Assembly (NCBI GenBank): GCA_003248965.1
Contig: QFQU01000012.1
Span: 73,903-137,902 of the forward strand
Reading direction: 5' to 3'
Source of the DNA: Brevundimonas sp.
GTDB taxonomy: Bacteria; Pseudomonadota; Alphaproteobacteria; Caulobacterales; Caulobacteraceae
Length of the DNA: 64,000 bases
In this document: in pieces, positions 16,152 to 24,626 of the stretch
Position numbering within the stretch: the stretch's first letter is position 1
Layout of the letters: every line of letters starts with the position of its first letter
Program-made: the position numbers and the translations under genes
The notes under the pieces: model-generated
Databases searched by the model: none
Told to the model about the DNA's origin: nothing
What the model saw: only the letters and a program-made list of their open reading frames with translations

Positions 16152-16376
16152 ATGGCTCAAGAGTTCTACGTCAAGGCGATCTGGGACCCCGAAGCGGGGG
16201 TCTGGTGCAGCGAGTCGAATATCGTGGGGCTGGTGTTGGAAACGGCGACGCTCGGCGAGTTCGAGAACCTCGCGCGCCATTTCGCGCCCGAGCTTCTGGC
16301 GGAAAACCTCGGAATTCACGGCGCTGTGCCGGTTCGCTTTGAGGCCGCAGGCGGGTTTGATGTCATCGCCGCCTGA
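16152..16376 (+). CDS. DUF1902 family protein, HicB-like antitoxin
   Basis: The 74-residue protein, starting MAQEFYVKAIWDPEAGVWCS, has the DUF1902 pattern: a partial HicB/RNase-H-like fold with SNIVGLVLETATLGEFENLA. In many alphaproteobacteria such genes sit directly upstream of a small HicA-type mRNA-interferase gene, acting as antitoxin. Here a HicA-like sequence does follow, but it appears damaged. The gene begins 17 bp after the xerD C-terminal remnant. Confidence 0.75.
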   Translation: MAQEFYVKAIWDPEAGVWCSESNIVGLVLETATLGEFENLARHFAPELLAENLGIHGAVPVRFEAAGGFDVIAA

Positions 16377-16378
16377 CA

Positions 16379-16474
16379 TGATCTGGTGTTGTCAGAGCCG
16401 TACGCACAACAAGCGGTGCATTCTCTCATTCGTGTCGTGACGCCATCAACATTCCAGAACAACGCGTGATCTGG
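16379..16474. repeat. 8-bp direct repeat flanking the interruption upstream of hicA
   Basis: TGATCTGG occurs at 16379-16386 and again at 16467-16474, 88 bp apart. The first copy is at the expected hicA start and the second just before the conserved KDFYPEL codons. The intervening DNA has no coding role and contains the stop that blocks hicA. This could be a target-site duplication around a small insertion, or a chance repeat. Confidence 0.4.
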
Positions 16475-16671
16475 ATAGGCCCAAGGACTTCTATCCCGAA
16501 CTGACCGCCCTTCTCTTCGCCGCTGGCTGGCGTCGCGTCAGCAACGCCAAAGGCAGTCACGAGAAGTGGAGACACCCGGATCAGCCGCATGGGGTCATCG
16601 TGCCGCGCTCGAAAAGCCGACACACCGCCAACTCGGTCCTCAAACAGGCCGGTTTGCCCAAGGCCTTCTGA
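16471..16671 (+). pseudogene. HicA-like toxin sequence without a usable start codon
   Basis: From 16483 the frame reads KDFYPELTALLFAAGWRRVS, then NAKGSHEKWRHP and PRSKSRHTANSVLKQAGLPKAF before TGA. This is a near-complete HicA fold: a double-stranded-RNA-binding-like protein with the catalytic His in GSHEKW. However, the frame is open only back to 16441 and contains no ATG, GTG or TTG. The only marginal candidate is CTG at 16471. The ATG at 16378, one base after the antitoxin stop, is in the same frame, but a TGA at 16438-16440 intervenes. The toxin is therefore probably not made. Confidence 0.65.
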
Positions 16672-16760
16672 ACCCCCGCTTGCCCGGCGGCGTTGACCTC
16701 TCTAGTTTCGCCCGCCTTCCCCAAGGGCGCTTTCGCCCGTTTGCAGTCCCGGACGCCTTG

Positions 16761-17714
16761 ATGGCCACGCACTATCTCGACTTCGAAAAGCCGATCGCCG
16801 ATCTGGAAGCCAAGATCGACGAGCTGTCCGCCCTGTCCGAGACCACGGGCGGTTTCGAGACCGAAATCGCCGGCCTGCGCAAGAAGGCGGCCCAGCTTCG
16901 CAAGAAGACCTATGCGGGCCTGGATCCGTGGATGAAGACCCAGGTCGCGCGTCATCCGCAGCGGCCGCACTTCGTCGACTATGTCGCGGGTCTGTTCACC
17001 GACTGGAACGAACTGCACGGCGACCGCCAGTTCGGCGACGACCAGGCCATCTTGGGCGGTCTGGCCCGTTTCCGGGGCCGGCCGGTCGTGATCATGGGTC
17101 ATGAGAAGGGCCACGACACCACCACCCGCCTGACCCACAACTTCGGCATGGCGCGCCCCGAAGGCTACCGCAAGGCCGTTCGCCTGATGGACATGGCCGA
17201 GCAGTTCGGCCTGCCGGTCCTCAGCTTCATCGACACCGCCGGGGCCTATCCGGGGCTGGGCGCCGAGGAACGCGGTCAGGCCGAGGCCATCGCCCGCTCG
17301 ACCGAACGCTGCCTGACGCTGGGCGTGCCCTCCATCGCCACCATCACGGGCGAAGGCGGTTCGGGCGGCGCCATCGCCATCGCCGCCGCCAGCCGGGTGA
17401 TCATGCTGGAGCATTCGATCTATTCGGTCATCTCTCCAGAGGGGGCGGCCGGCATCCTGTGGCGCGACGGCTCGCGCGGCAAGGACGCCGCCATGGCCAT
17501 GAAGATCACCGGCCCTGACCTGATGCAGCTGAAGATCGTCGATCGCCTGATCGAGGAACCCGTCGGCGGCGCCCACGCCGATCACCAGGCGGCCCTCGCC
17601 AATGTCGGCGACGTGCTGGCGGACGAGCTGAAGCGGTTCGACGGCATGACCCCGCAACAGATCCGCAAGGATCGGGCCGACCGTTTCTACGCCATCGGCG
17701 CCCTGGGCGGCTGA
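16761..17714 (+). CDS. accA: Acetyl-CoA carboxylase carboxyltransferase subunit alpha AccA
   Basis: The 317-residue protein begins MATHYLDFEKPIADLEAKID, a typical coiled AccA N-terminus. It continues with the crotonase-like core: DRQFGDDQAILGGLARF, FIDTAGAYPGLGAEERGQAEAIA, and TGEGGSGGAIAI, which builds the oxyanion hole. With AccD it transfers the carboxyl group from carboxybiotin to acetyl-CoA, giving malonyl-CoA, the substrate of the FabD encoded at the left of this window. An upstream in-frame start exists but would extend across the hicA remnant, so 16761 is used. Confidence 0.96.
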   Translation: MATHYLDFEKPIADLEAKIDELSALSETTGGFETEIAGLRKKAAQLRKKTYAGLDPWMKTQVARHPQRPHFVDYVAGLFTDWNELHGDRQFGDDQAILGGLARFRGRPVVIMGHEKGHDTTTRLTHNFGMARPEGYRKAVRLMDMAEQFGLPVLSFIDTAGAYPGLGAEERGQAEAIARSTERCLTLGVPSIATITGEGGSGGAIAIAAASRVIMLEHSIYSVISPEGAAGILWRDGSRGKDAAMAMKITGPDLMQLKIVDRLIEEPVGGAHADHQAALANVGDVLADELKRFDGMTPQQIRKDRADRFYAIGALGG

Positions 17715-17833
17715 TCGACCAACCGCGCGTTAACGACGCGTCCATCCTCGGCTGACATGCTCGATTCTCGGGATTTGCAGCAGCGGACGGTCAGCCATGA
17801 TCGGAACGGCCGGATGATCGGGCCTGATCGGAC

Positions 17834-18382
17834 ATGAACGCCGCCTCGTCTCTGCGCGAGAGCGCCGTGTTCAACTTCAACGACGCGGTGACGATGATCG
17901 TCGATGATTCGCCGTTCTCGTTGACGCTGACCGCCAACGCCCTGGCGGGATTCGGCATCCGGCCGACCTACGCCGTCGGCGCGGGCGTCGAGGCCAAACG
18001 CCTGCTCCAGGAGAAGACGATCGACCTCCTGGTGATCGATACCGACATGCCCGACATCGACGGCTATGAGTTGGTTCGCTGGCTGCGACGTTCCAGTCCG
18101 AACCCCAACGCCTTCACCCCGGTCATCATGACCGCCAGCCATATCCGTCGCGGTCGCGTGGCCGAGGCGCGCGATTGCGGCGCAAATTTCGTCGTCACCA
18201 AACCGTTCAGCCCGACCCTGCTTCTGGAGCGCATCCTGTGGGTCGCGCGCGACAGCCGCCCCTTCCTGGAGGTGGGCGACTATCTGGGGCCGGACCGCCG
18301 GTTCCGGAACGAGGACTACGAGGGCGAGGAGCGTCGGGCCGACCTGATCCGTCGGCGTGCGAACGGGGAGAATGCGGCATGA
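17834..18382 (+). CDS. Single-domain response regulator with a charged C-terminal tail
   Basis: The 182-residue protein has a REC domain at about residues 15-140: the acidic pair in TMIVDDSPFS, the phospho-acceptor Asp in VIDTDMPDIDG, the switch Thr in IMTAS and the Lys in TKPFS. There is no output domain. The C-terminal 40 residues (GPDRRFRNEDYEGEERRADL) are highly charged and carry the GPDRR/ERR motif seen on other alphaproteobacterial signalling proteins. The stop overlaps the ATG of the next gene (ATGA), so the two are probably translated together and may act together. The cognate kinase is not identifiable here. Confidence 0.88.
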   Translation: MNAASSLRESAVFNFNDAVTMIVDDSPFSLTLTANALAGFGIRPTYAVGAGVEAKRLLQEKTIDLLVIDTDMPDIDGYELVRWLRRSSPNPNAFTPVIMTASHIRRGRVAEARDCGANFVVTKPFSPTLLLERILWVARDSRPFLEVGDYLGPDRRFRNEDYEGEERRADLIRRRANGENAA

Positions 18383-18852
18383 CCGTCATCACTCACATGC
18401 AGCGCAAGTCACGTCTCGCCGAGATGATCGACAAACCCGGCGGCGTCAGCGTCGGGGTCGCCCTGGCCCAGGCCAAGGCCAATCTGGCCGTGCTGGAGGA
18501 TCAGGCCAGGACGATCGTCGCCGACAATATCGCCGCCCTGCTGGCCGAGCCGGTTCCCGGCATGATCGAGCCGATGCGGCTGGACATGGCCTATTCCGCC
18601 TCGAGCCAGATCATCGACGCCGCCAGCCCGTTCGAGATGGACGACCTGTGCACGGCGGCCAAGGGGCTGTGCGACCTGCTGGACGCCGCGCCGCGCCAGG
18701 GCGGTTTCGACTGGCGCATCGCCACAGTCCACGCCCAGGCGATGAAGGTGCTGCTGTCCCTGCCCCCGCAAGAGGCTGCGGCGCGCTCGGCCATACTGAC
18801 CAATCTGCACGAGGTGCTGAAGCGCAAGCTGCCGGGCCAGCCTCAGGGCTGA
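18379..18852 (+). CDS. Conserved hypothetical helical protein coupled to the response regulator gene
   Basis: The 157-residue protein starts MTVITHMQRKSRLAEMIDKP and is predicted mostly alpha-helical. It has a long N-terminal helix (VGVALAQAKANLAVLEDQAR) and a C-terminal helix (ARSAILTNLHEVLKRKL). It has no signal peptide or recognised motif. Its start overlaps the stop of the REC gene by four bases. A helical partner of a lone REC domain could be a phosphotransfer or scaffold protein, but no histidine in a recognisable phosphotransfer motif is seen, so function is left open. Confidence 0.75.
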   Translation: MTVITHMQRKSRLAEMIDKPGGVSVGVALAQAKANLAVLEDQARTIVADNIAALLAEPVPGMIEPMRLDMAYSASSQIIDAASPFEMDDLCTAAKGLCDLLDAAPRQGGFDWRIATVHAQAMKVLLSLPPQEAAARSAILTNLHEVLKRKLPGQPQG

Positions 18853-18874
18853 CCCGGCCTTGGGGCAAGCCGTC

Positions 18875-20692
18875 TCAGGCCTGGCCCGTCTTTCCGGCTC
18901 GGGTCTGTTTCCGCCACAAGGCGGCGTACTCTCCGCCCTGTCGCGCAACGAGTTCGTGGTGCGCCCCGCGTTCGACGATCCGCCCCGCCTTCAGCACCAG
19001 GATCTGATCCGCGTCCGCCACGGTCGACAGCCGGTGCGCCACCACCAGGGTCGTGCGGCCGCTTCTGGCCTTGCGCAACGTCTTCTGGATCGCCGCCTCG
19101 GTGCGGCTGTCCAGGGCGCTGGTCGCCTCGTCCAGGATAAGGATGCAGGGATCGGCCAGCAGGGCGCGGGCGATGCCGACGCGCTGGCGCTCGCCGCCCG
19201 ACAGTTTCAGCCCGCGCTCGCCGACCTTGGTCTGCATCCCGTCGGGCAGGCCCCGGATGAAGCCGGCCAGTTCCGCCGCCTCGGCCGCCGCCCAGACCTG
19301 GGCCTCGTCGGCGTCGGGGCGGGCGAAGGCGATGTTGGCAGCCAGGGTGTCGTTGAACAGGGCCACATCCTGCGGCACCAGGGCCACCGCCGCCCGCAGC
19401 GAGGCCTGGGTGACGTCGCGCGCGTCATGACCGTCGATCAGCACCCGCCCCTCCTGCGGGTCCAGCAGGCGCAGGGCCAATTTGACGATGGTGGACTTGC
19501 CCGCCCCCGACGGACCGACCAGGGCCGTCGTCGTCCCGGGCGCGGCGTAGAAGCTGACGTTCTCCAGCCCATTGGCGCGGGCGTCGTGACGGAAACCGAC
19601 ATTCTCGAACGCCACCGAGGCGCCGCGCGCATCGACGGGACGCGGCAGGGCGACGGCGTGGGGCGCATCGGCGACCTGCGGCGTCTGGCGCGTCACCTTC
19701 AGCATCTCCTCCATATCGATGAAGGACTGGCGGATTTCCCGATAGGCGAAGCCCAGGATATTCAGCGGCGCATAGAGCGAAATCATGATCAGGACGGCGG
19801 CGGTCACGTCGCCCGGCCCCATACGGCCGGCCGCCGCCTCGAACCCGGCCATCACCGCCATGACGCCCAGGCCCAGGTTCATGATCAGGGCCTGCGCCCC
19901 GTTCAGCATGGCCAGCGAACTGTTGGCCTTCAGCGACGCCTGGGCGTAGTCGCCCAGCGCCTGGTCGTAGGTGCGGGCCGCCCGCGCCTCGGCCCCGAAC
20001 GACTTGACCGTCTCGTAGTTCAGTAGCGCGTCGACCGAGACGCCCGCCGCCTCGGAATCCGCGGCGTTCATGATGCGTCGATGCTCCAGCCGCCAGTTGG
20101 ACATGGCGAAGGTGGCGGCGGTGTAGATGACGACCACCACCACCGCGACGGCGGCGAAACGCCAGTCGTACTTGCCGCCCAGAACGGCCGCGGCCAGCAC
20201 CAGTTCCACCCCCGTCGGCACCAGGTTGAAGGCCAGGATGCGAAGCAGGAAGTCCACCGCCCGCGATCCGCGATCCATCGTCCGCGACAGGGCGCCCGAG
20301 CGTTTGGTCTGGTGGAAGTCCAGCGACAGGCTCAGCGCATGGGCGAAGGCTTCCGCCGCCGTGGCGCGCTGGGCGGCGGCGCGGACGGGGGCGAACACAA
20401 CGTCCGACGCCAGCGGCGACAGCGCCGACAGCAGCCGCACCAGGGCCCAGCCGACTGCGAAGGCGGCGAAGCCCCAGCCCACGGCCGCCGCCGCGCCCTG
20501 CCCCGCCGCCAGTCGATTGACCGCCGCACCCAGCACCAGCGGCGCCAGCACGCCCAACCCCTTGCCCGCCAGGGTCAGGGCGACGGCCGAGATCAGCCGC
20601 AATCGTAACTGTGGCGCGCCGGAGCGTCCCACCAGCCGCGCCAAGTCCACGAGCGCCGTCAGCGTCGCCGGGCCGTCTGTCTTGTCATCCAT
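18875..20692 (-). CDS. ABC exporter of the Atm1/ABCB7 type (fused permease and ATPase)
   Basis: The protein (605 residues from the start given) has about six membrane helices. A stretch resembling Atm1-type exporters follows (VDALLNYETVKSFGAEARAA). The ATPase has Walker A GPSGAGKST, Q-loop VALVPQDVALF, signature LSGGERQRVGIARALL, Walker B CILILDEATSALD and the H-loop AHRLST. Relatives export glutathione-linked or metal-thiol compounds from the cytoplasm and support Fe-S and heavy-metal homeostasis. The substrate here is inferred. Several in-frame starts lie upstream (ATG at 20719, 20770, TTG at 20782) and none has a strong Shine-Dalgarno, so the N-terminus is uncertain by up to 30 residues. 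Confidence 0.87.
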   Translation of the reverse strand: MDDKTDGPATLTALVDLARLVGRSGAPQLRLRLISAVALTLAGKGLGVLAPLVLGAAVNRLAAGQGAAAAVGWGFAAFAVGWALVRLLSALSPLASDVVFAPVRAAAQRATAAEAFAHALSLSLDFHQTKRSGALSRTMDRGSRAVDFLLRILAFNLVPTGVELVLAAAVLGGKYDWRFAAVAVVVVVIYTAATFAMSNWRLEHRRIMNAADSEAAGVSVDALLNYETVKSFGAEARAARTYDQALGDYAQASLKANSSLAMLNGAQALIMNLGLGVMAVMAGFEAAAGRMGPGDVTAAVLIMISLYAPLNILGFAYREIRQSFIDMEEMLKVTRQTPQVADAPHAVALPRPVDARGASVAFENVGFRHDARANGLENVSFYAAPGTTTALVGPSGAGKSTIVKLALRLLDPQEGRVLIDGHDARDVTQASLRAAVALVPQDVALFNDTLAANIAFARPDADEAQVWAAAEAAELAGFIRGLPDGMQTKVGERGLKLSGGERQRVGIARALLADPCILILDEATSALDSRTEAAIQKTLRKARSGRTTLVVAHRLSTVADADQILVLKAGRIVERGAHHELVARQGGEYAALWRKQTRAGKTGQA

Positions 20693-20828
20693 GCTCCCGG
20701 CCTGCTGCGCCTTGACCATCGGGTCGCGCCGGCCGCCTGAGCGCTCACCGCGCATCGCCATGATCCGCATATGGAAACCCAATGCGACCAGGGAAAGGCC
20801 ACGCTGGCCGGCGGCGGGGATTAGTCGT

Positions 20829-21845
20829 TCAGTCCAGACCGACGATCGCTTCGATCAGTTCGTCCACCGCCGCCTGTTGCGTGGCCCAGGAACAGACGAA
20901 CCGCACCGATCCGTCGTCAAATGGATAGCAGGCCCAGCCCAGCGCGTTCAAACGGCCATGCGCCTCGGGCGACATCCGCACGAAGACGGCGTTGGCCTCG
21001 ACCGGATGGGCCAGGACGAAGGCGGAGCGCGTGGCGATACCCGCCGCCAGCCGTTGGGCCATCAGATTGGCGTGGGCCGCCCCCGCCTCCCAGTCGCCGC
21101 TTTCCAGAAGGCCCAGCATCGGCCCCGACAGAAGACGGGTCTTGGACGCCGTCTGCCCGGCCTGTTTCAGCCGATTGTCCAGCCGCCGGGCCAGGGTCTT
21201 GTCGAACAGGACGATGGCCTCGGCGCAATTGGCCCCGGCCTTGGCCCCACCGAACACCAGCACGTCCACGCCCAAGCGCGGAATGTCCTTCAGGTCAAAC
21301 CCGGCCGCCGCCGCATTGGCCAGCCGCGCCCCGTCCATATGCACCCGATAGCCCAGCGCCTTCGTCGGTTCGATCAGGTGGCGCAGCTCCTCCTCGGTAT
21401 AGACCGCGCCATACTCCGTCGCCTGGGTCAGGGACAGGGCGGCGGGCGGCTGGCGATGACCGACCTCGGCCTCGGCCAGCTGCGCCTGCAGGGCCACAGG
21501 ATCGATCTTGCCGGAAAAGCCCGGCAGGCCGATCAGGCCCAGACCGTGGCCGAAGAAGCCGGGCGCCCCGGTCTCGTCGGTGCAGATGTGCGCCGCATGG
21601 TGCGCCAGCACCGCCTCATAGGGCTGGGCCAGCATGGACAGGGCGATGGCGTTGGCGGCCGTGCCGCTGAAGACGAACCGCACCTCGGCGTCCGCATCCA
21701 GCCGCTGGCGTATCTGATCTGCGGCGCGCGCGGTGATGTCGTCCGCGCCATAGGCCCGCGCGAAGCCCTTGTTGGCGCGCACCAGCCCCTCGATGGCGCT
21801 CAGCGCCATGCCCGCCGTATTGTCGGAGCCGAAGTCGTAACGCAT
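20829..21845 (-). CDS. ltaE: Low-specificity L-threonine aldolase
   Basis: The 338-residue PLP enzyme shows the fold-type I pattern of threonine aldolases: an N-terminal FGSDNTAG, HICTDETGAPGFF, the aspartate in VHMDGARLANAA, and the PLP lysine in VLVFGGAKAGANCAEA. It cleaves L-threonine or L-allo-threonine to glycine and acetaldehyde. Its ATG shares one base with the stop of the upstream mscS-like gene, so the two are cotranscribed, although no functional link is obvious. Confidence 0.92.
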   Translation of the reverse strand: MRYDFGSDNTAGMALSAIEGLVRANKGFARAYGADDITARAADQIRQRLDADAEVRFVFSGTAANAIALSMLAQPYEAVLAHHAAHICTDETGAPGFFGHGLGLIGLPGFSGKIDPVALQAQLAEAEVGHRQPPAALSLTQATEYGAVYTEEELRHLIEPTKALGYRVHMDGARLANAAAAGFDLKDIPRLGVDVLVFGGAKAGANCAEAIVLFDKTLARRLDNRLKQAGQTASKTRLLSGPMLGLLESGDWEAGAAHANLMAQRLAAGIATRSAFVLAHPVEANAVFVRMSPEAHGRLNALGWACYPFDDGSVRFVCSWATQQAAVDELIEAIVGLD

Positions 21846-22789
21846 CAGCCGGCCTCGCGCGGATCAGCGGGCGTCGTCGCGCCGATGGGGTCGTCCTTGG
21901 CGTCGTCGTAGGGCACGGCCACCTGATGCGGGAACGGGATCTCGATCCCGGCGGCGTCCAGAGCCTCCTTGCCGCCCTGCATCAGATCGGCCTGGGTCTG
22001 CCACCAGTCGCCGACCTTGACCCAGGCGTGCAGCGTCACCTCCACCGCGCTGTCCAACAGGGCCGTAACCCCGGTCCAGGGCTTGGGATCGGCCAGCACC
22101 TTGTCATGGGCGGCGGCCACGTCGGCCAAGACTTGCCGCGCCTGATTCAGGTCGTCGCCATAGCCGACGGTGAATTTGATCTCGATACGGCGGGTCTGCT
22201 GGCCCGTCAGATTGGTCAGGGAATCGCTCAGGACCTTGGAGTTGGGAATGACGATCTTGTGGTTGTTGGCGTTCGACAACTGGGTCGTGAACAGGTCCAG
22301 CCGCTGCACCGTGCCCGACATCCCGCCGACATCCACCACGTCCCCCACGCGATAGGGCCGCAGCACCAGCAGCATGATACCCGACGCCACGTTCGACAGG
22401 GTGCCTTGCAGCGCCAGACCCACCGCCAGGGACGCCGCCCCCAGAACCGCGATGATGGATGTGGTCTGCACGCCCAGACGCTGCAACACCGCGATCATGC
22501 CCACGATGATGACCACGACCCGCACCACCTGGACCGCGAAGCTCAGCACCGTGGGGTCGTGACGGAAGCCGCGCACCCGCGACAAGGCCCTTCGCGCAGC
22601 GCCTGACGCCCATTTCGCCGCAAACAGCGTGGCGATGAAGATCAGGATGGCGATGGTCAGGTTGACGGCGAACTCGCCCGCCAATTCGGTCAACTTGGTC
22701 AGCATCACCGCGTCCACCGCAATGGCCTTGCGGCCGGCGGCGACCGCCTGGTCCAGGGAAGCAGCGTCGAGGGGCATCGGGGAAGACAT
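21845..22789 (-). CDS. Small-conductance mechanosensitive channel, MscS family
   Basis: The 314-residue protein has three N-terminal hydrophobic segments. The third, pore-lining one is Ala/Gly-patterned (SIIAVLGAASLAVGLALQGTLSNVASGIMLL). The MscS beta domain follows (YRVGDVVDVGGMSGTVQRLD), then a cytoplasmic alpha/beta vestibule. It opens under membrane tension during hypo-osmotic shock. Length and layout are those of plain MscS with no extra domains. It is translationally coupled to the threonine aldolase gene. Confidence 0.93.
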   Translation of the reverse strand: MSSPMPLDAASLDQAVAAGRKAIAVDAVMLTKLTELAGEFAVNLTIAILIFIATLFAAKWASGAARRALSRVRGFRHDPTVLSFAVQVVRVVVIIVGMIAVLQRLGVQTTSIIAVLGAASLAVGLALQGTLSNVASGIMLLVLRPYRVGDVVDVGGMSGTVQRLDLFTTQLSNANNHKIVIPNSKVLSDSLTNLTGQQTRRIEIKFTVGYGDDLNQARQVLADVAAAHDKVLADPKPWTGVTALLDSAVEVTLHAWVKVGDWWQTQADLMQGGKEALDAAGIEIPFPHQVAVPYDDAKDDPIGATTPADPREAG

Positions 22790-22841
22790 GGGCCGGGTCT
22801 AACGCCTGACGCGCCGATTGGAACCCCCGGCCGGGCCGATT

Positions 22842-24530
22842 TTACGCCTTTGCGATACGCCCGCCGCCGCTTTCGATGGCGTCCAGCAGGTCCATGACAG
22901 ACTCCAGGGTGTCGGCCTCGCGCGCCGGCTTGTCCCAGCGGATGCGGCTGACGCGGGGAAACCGCATGGCCACCCCCGACTTGTGCCGCGTGGATCTGTT
23001 CAGCCCCTCGAAGGCGATCTCCAGCACCAGGCCGAAATCCCGCTCGGCCCGCACCGACCGCACCGGCCCGAAACGCTCCACCGTGTGGTCGCGCACGAAC
23101 TTGTCCAACTGCTTCAGCTCCTCGTCGGTGAAGCCGAAATAGGCCTTGCCCACCGGCGTCAGCGCCCCTTCCTCCGTCCAGACGCCGAAAGTGTAGTCCG
23201 AATAGAAGCTGGAGCGTTTGCCATGCCCGCGCTGGGCGTACATCAGCACCGCGTCGATGACATGCGGATCGCGCTTCCATTTGAACCACGGCCCCTTGGG
23301 GCGCCCGGCCAGATAGGGGCTGTCCCACCGTTTCAGCATGATCCCCTCCGCCGCCGCCCCGACCGGCGGATCGGCGCGCAGTCGGGCCAACTGGTCCCAG
23401 TCTGCGTAGTCGATCAGGGGCGACAGATGCAGCCGCCCCCCGGCATGGCTCGCCACCACCGCCTCCAGTCGCGCGCGGCGGTCGCGCAAGGATCGGCCTC
23501 TCACGTCCTCAGCCCCGTCCGCCAGGATGTCATAGGCCAGGATCGCCGCCGGAAAGGCCGCCATCGTCTTGGCGTCCACCGTCTTGCGGTTCAGCCGCTG
23601 CTGCAGATCGCCGAACGGCGCCACCGCCCCGTCGCGCCATACCACCAGTTCCCCGTCCAGCGCCCCCTCGAACGCCAGCGCCTCCATCAGATCGGGAAAG
23701 GCGTGCGAAATCTCGTCGCCGGTTCGGGAGTATAGCTTGCGCGCCTCGCCTTCCAGCACGGCCTGCACGCGGATGCCATCCCACTTCCACTCGGCGGCGA
23801 AGTCGGTCGGCTCCAGCTTGGGGAAATCAGCCGTCTCGTCGATCGCGGTCGCCAGCATGACCGGCCGGAAACGGCCTGGCGCATCCGGACTGGGGCGTTC
23901 GGCCCGTCCTTCCAGCCAGGCGAACAGATCGGCGTAGGGCGGCTCCAGCGCGTGCCACACCTCCTCGATATCCGACACGTCGACGGGCGCCAGCGCCGTC
24001 TCCGCTTCGCGACCCTGCGGCGAGGGCGGCGTGGGCGCGGTCTCGGGCCGCATGAGGGCCGCCGCGGTCTTGGCCAACCGCGCCGACAGTCCCACCCGAA
24101 GCGCGCCCGTCATCAGCTTCAGCAGCGCCCAGCGTCCCTTGGGCTCCAGCGCGTCCAGCCAACTTTCCAACAACCCCCGCACCTCGGCGCGGGAAGCGGT
24201 GCGCAGGGCCTCGACCACCTCCGACAGTTCCGGCTCGCGGTTCGGGCGTCGGTCCGGCGGCGCGGGCCAGATCAAGGCGACCGTCTCGGCCAGGTCGCCG
24301 ACATAGTCGTAGGACCAGCCGAACAGCACGCCGTCCACCCGCCCCTCCACCGCCTTTCGGATCATGGCGGGCTTGGCGGCGTCGAAGGTCAGGTCGCCCG
24401 TCAGGGCAGCCAGCGCCCAGCCCCGATCCGGATCGGGCGTCGCCCGCAGATAGTCGCGCACCAGCACCAGCTTGGCGTTGCGCGAGGCCGTCAGGGACAG
24501 TCGGTCCAGAAGTTCGGCGAAGGCGCGCAT
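22842..24530 (-). CDS. ATP-dependent DNA ligase with N-terminal DNA-binding domain
   Basis: The 562-residue protein starts MRAFAELLDRLSLTASRNAK. A helical DNA-binding region (residues 1-200) precedes the nucleotidyltransferase core with the adenylated Lys249 in EWKWDGIRVQ. Further motifs are LDGELVVW, EGIMLKRWDSPY and WFKWKRD, then an OB-fold. It seals nicks using ATP, in addition to the essential NAD-dependent LigA expected elsewhere. Bacterial ligases of this size usually form a cluster with a helicase and a beta-CASP-type exonuclease or metallophosphoesterase. None of those partners is beside it here. Confidence 0.92.
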   Translation of the reverse strand: MRAFAELLDRLSLTASRNAKLVLVRDYLRATPDPDRGWALAALTGDLTFDAAKPAMIRKAVEGRVDGVLFGWSYDYVGDLAETVALIWPAPPDRRPNREPELSEVVEALRTASRAEVRGLLESWLDALEPKGRWALLKLMTGALRVGLSARLAKTAAALMRPETAPTPPSPQGREAETALAPVDVSDIEEVWHALEPPYADLFAWLEGRAERPSPDAPGRFRPVMLATAIDETADFPKLEPTDFAAEWKWDGIRVQAVLEGEARKLYSRTGDEISHAFPDLMEALAFEGALDGELVVWRDGAVAPFGDLQQRLNRKTVDAKTMAAFPAAILAYDILADGAEDVRGRSLRDRRARLEAVVASHAGGRLHLSPLIDYADWDQLARLRADPPVGAAAEGIMLKRWDSPYLAGRPKGPWFKWKRDPHVIDAVLMYAQRGHGKRSSFYSDYTFGVWTEEGALTPVGKAYFGFTDEELKQLDKFVRDHTVERFGPVRSVRAERDFGLVLEIAFEGLNRSTRHKSGVAMRFPRVSRIRWDKPAREADTLESVMDLLDAIESGGGRIAKA

Positions 24531-24626
24531 TCAGGGTCCATCCGGCGCGACCGTCGCGCGCCGTCTCTCAACGAAGAACGCCCCGGAGGTTTCCCTTCGA
24601 AGCGTCGGCGCCTTCATTGGTTTCGA

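Noticed and set aside
16378..16440. Short frame MIWCCQSRTHNKRC... starting one base after the antitoxin stop.
   Set aside because: It ends after about 20 codons, is unlike HicA, and lies in the segment suspected to interrupt hicA.
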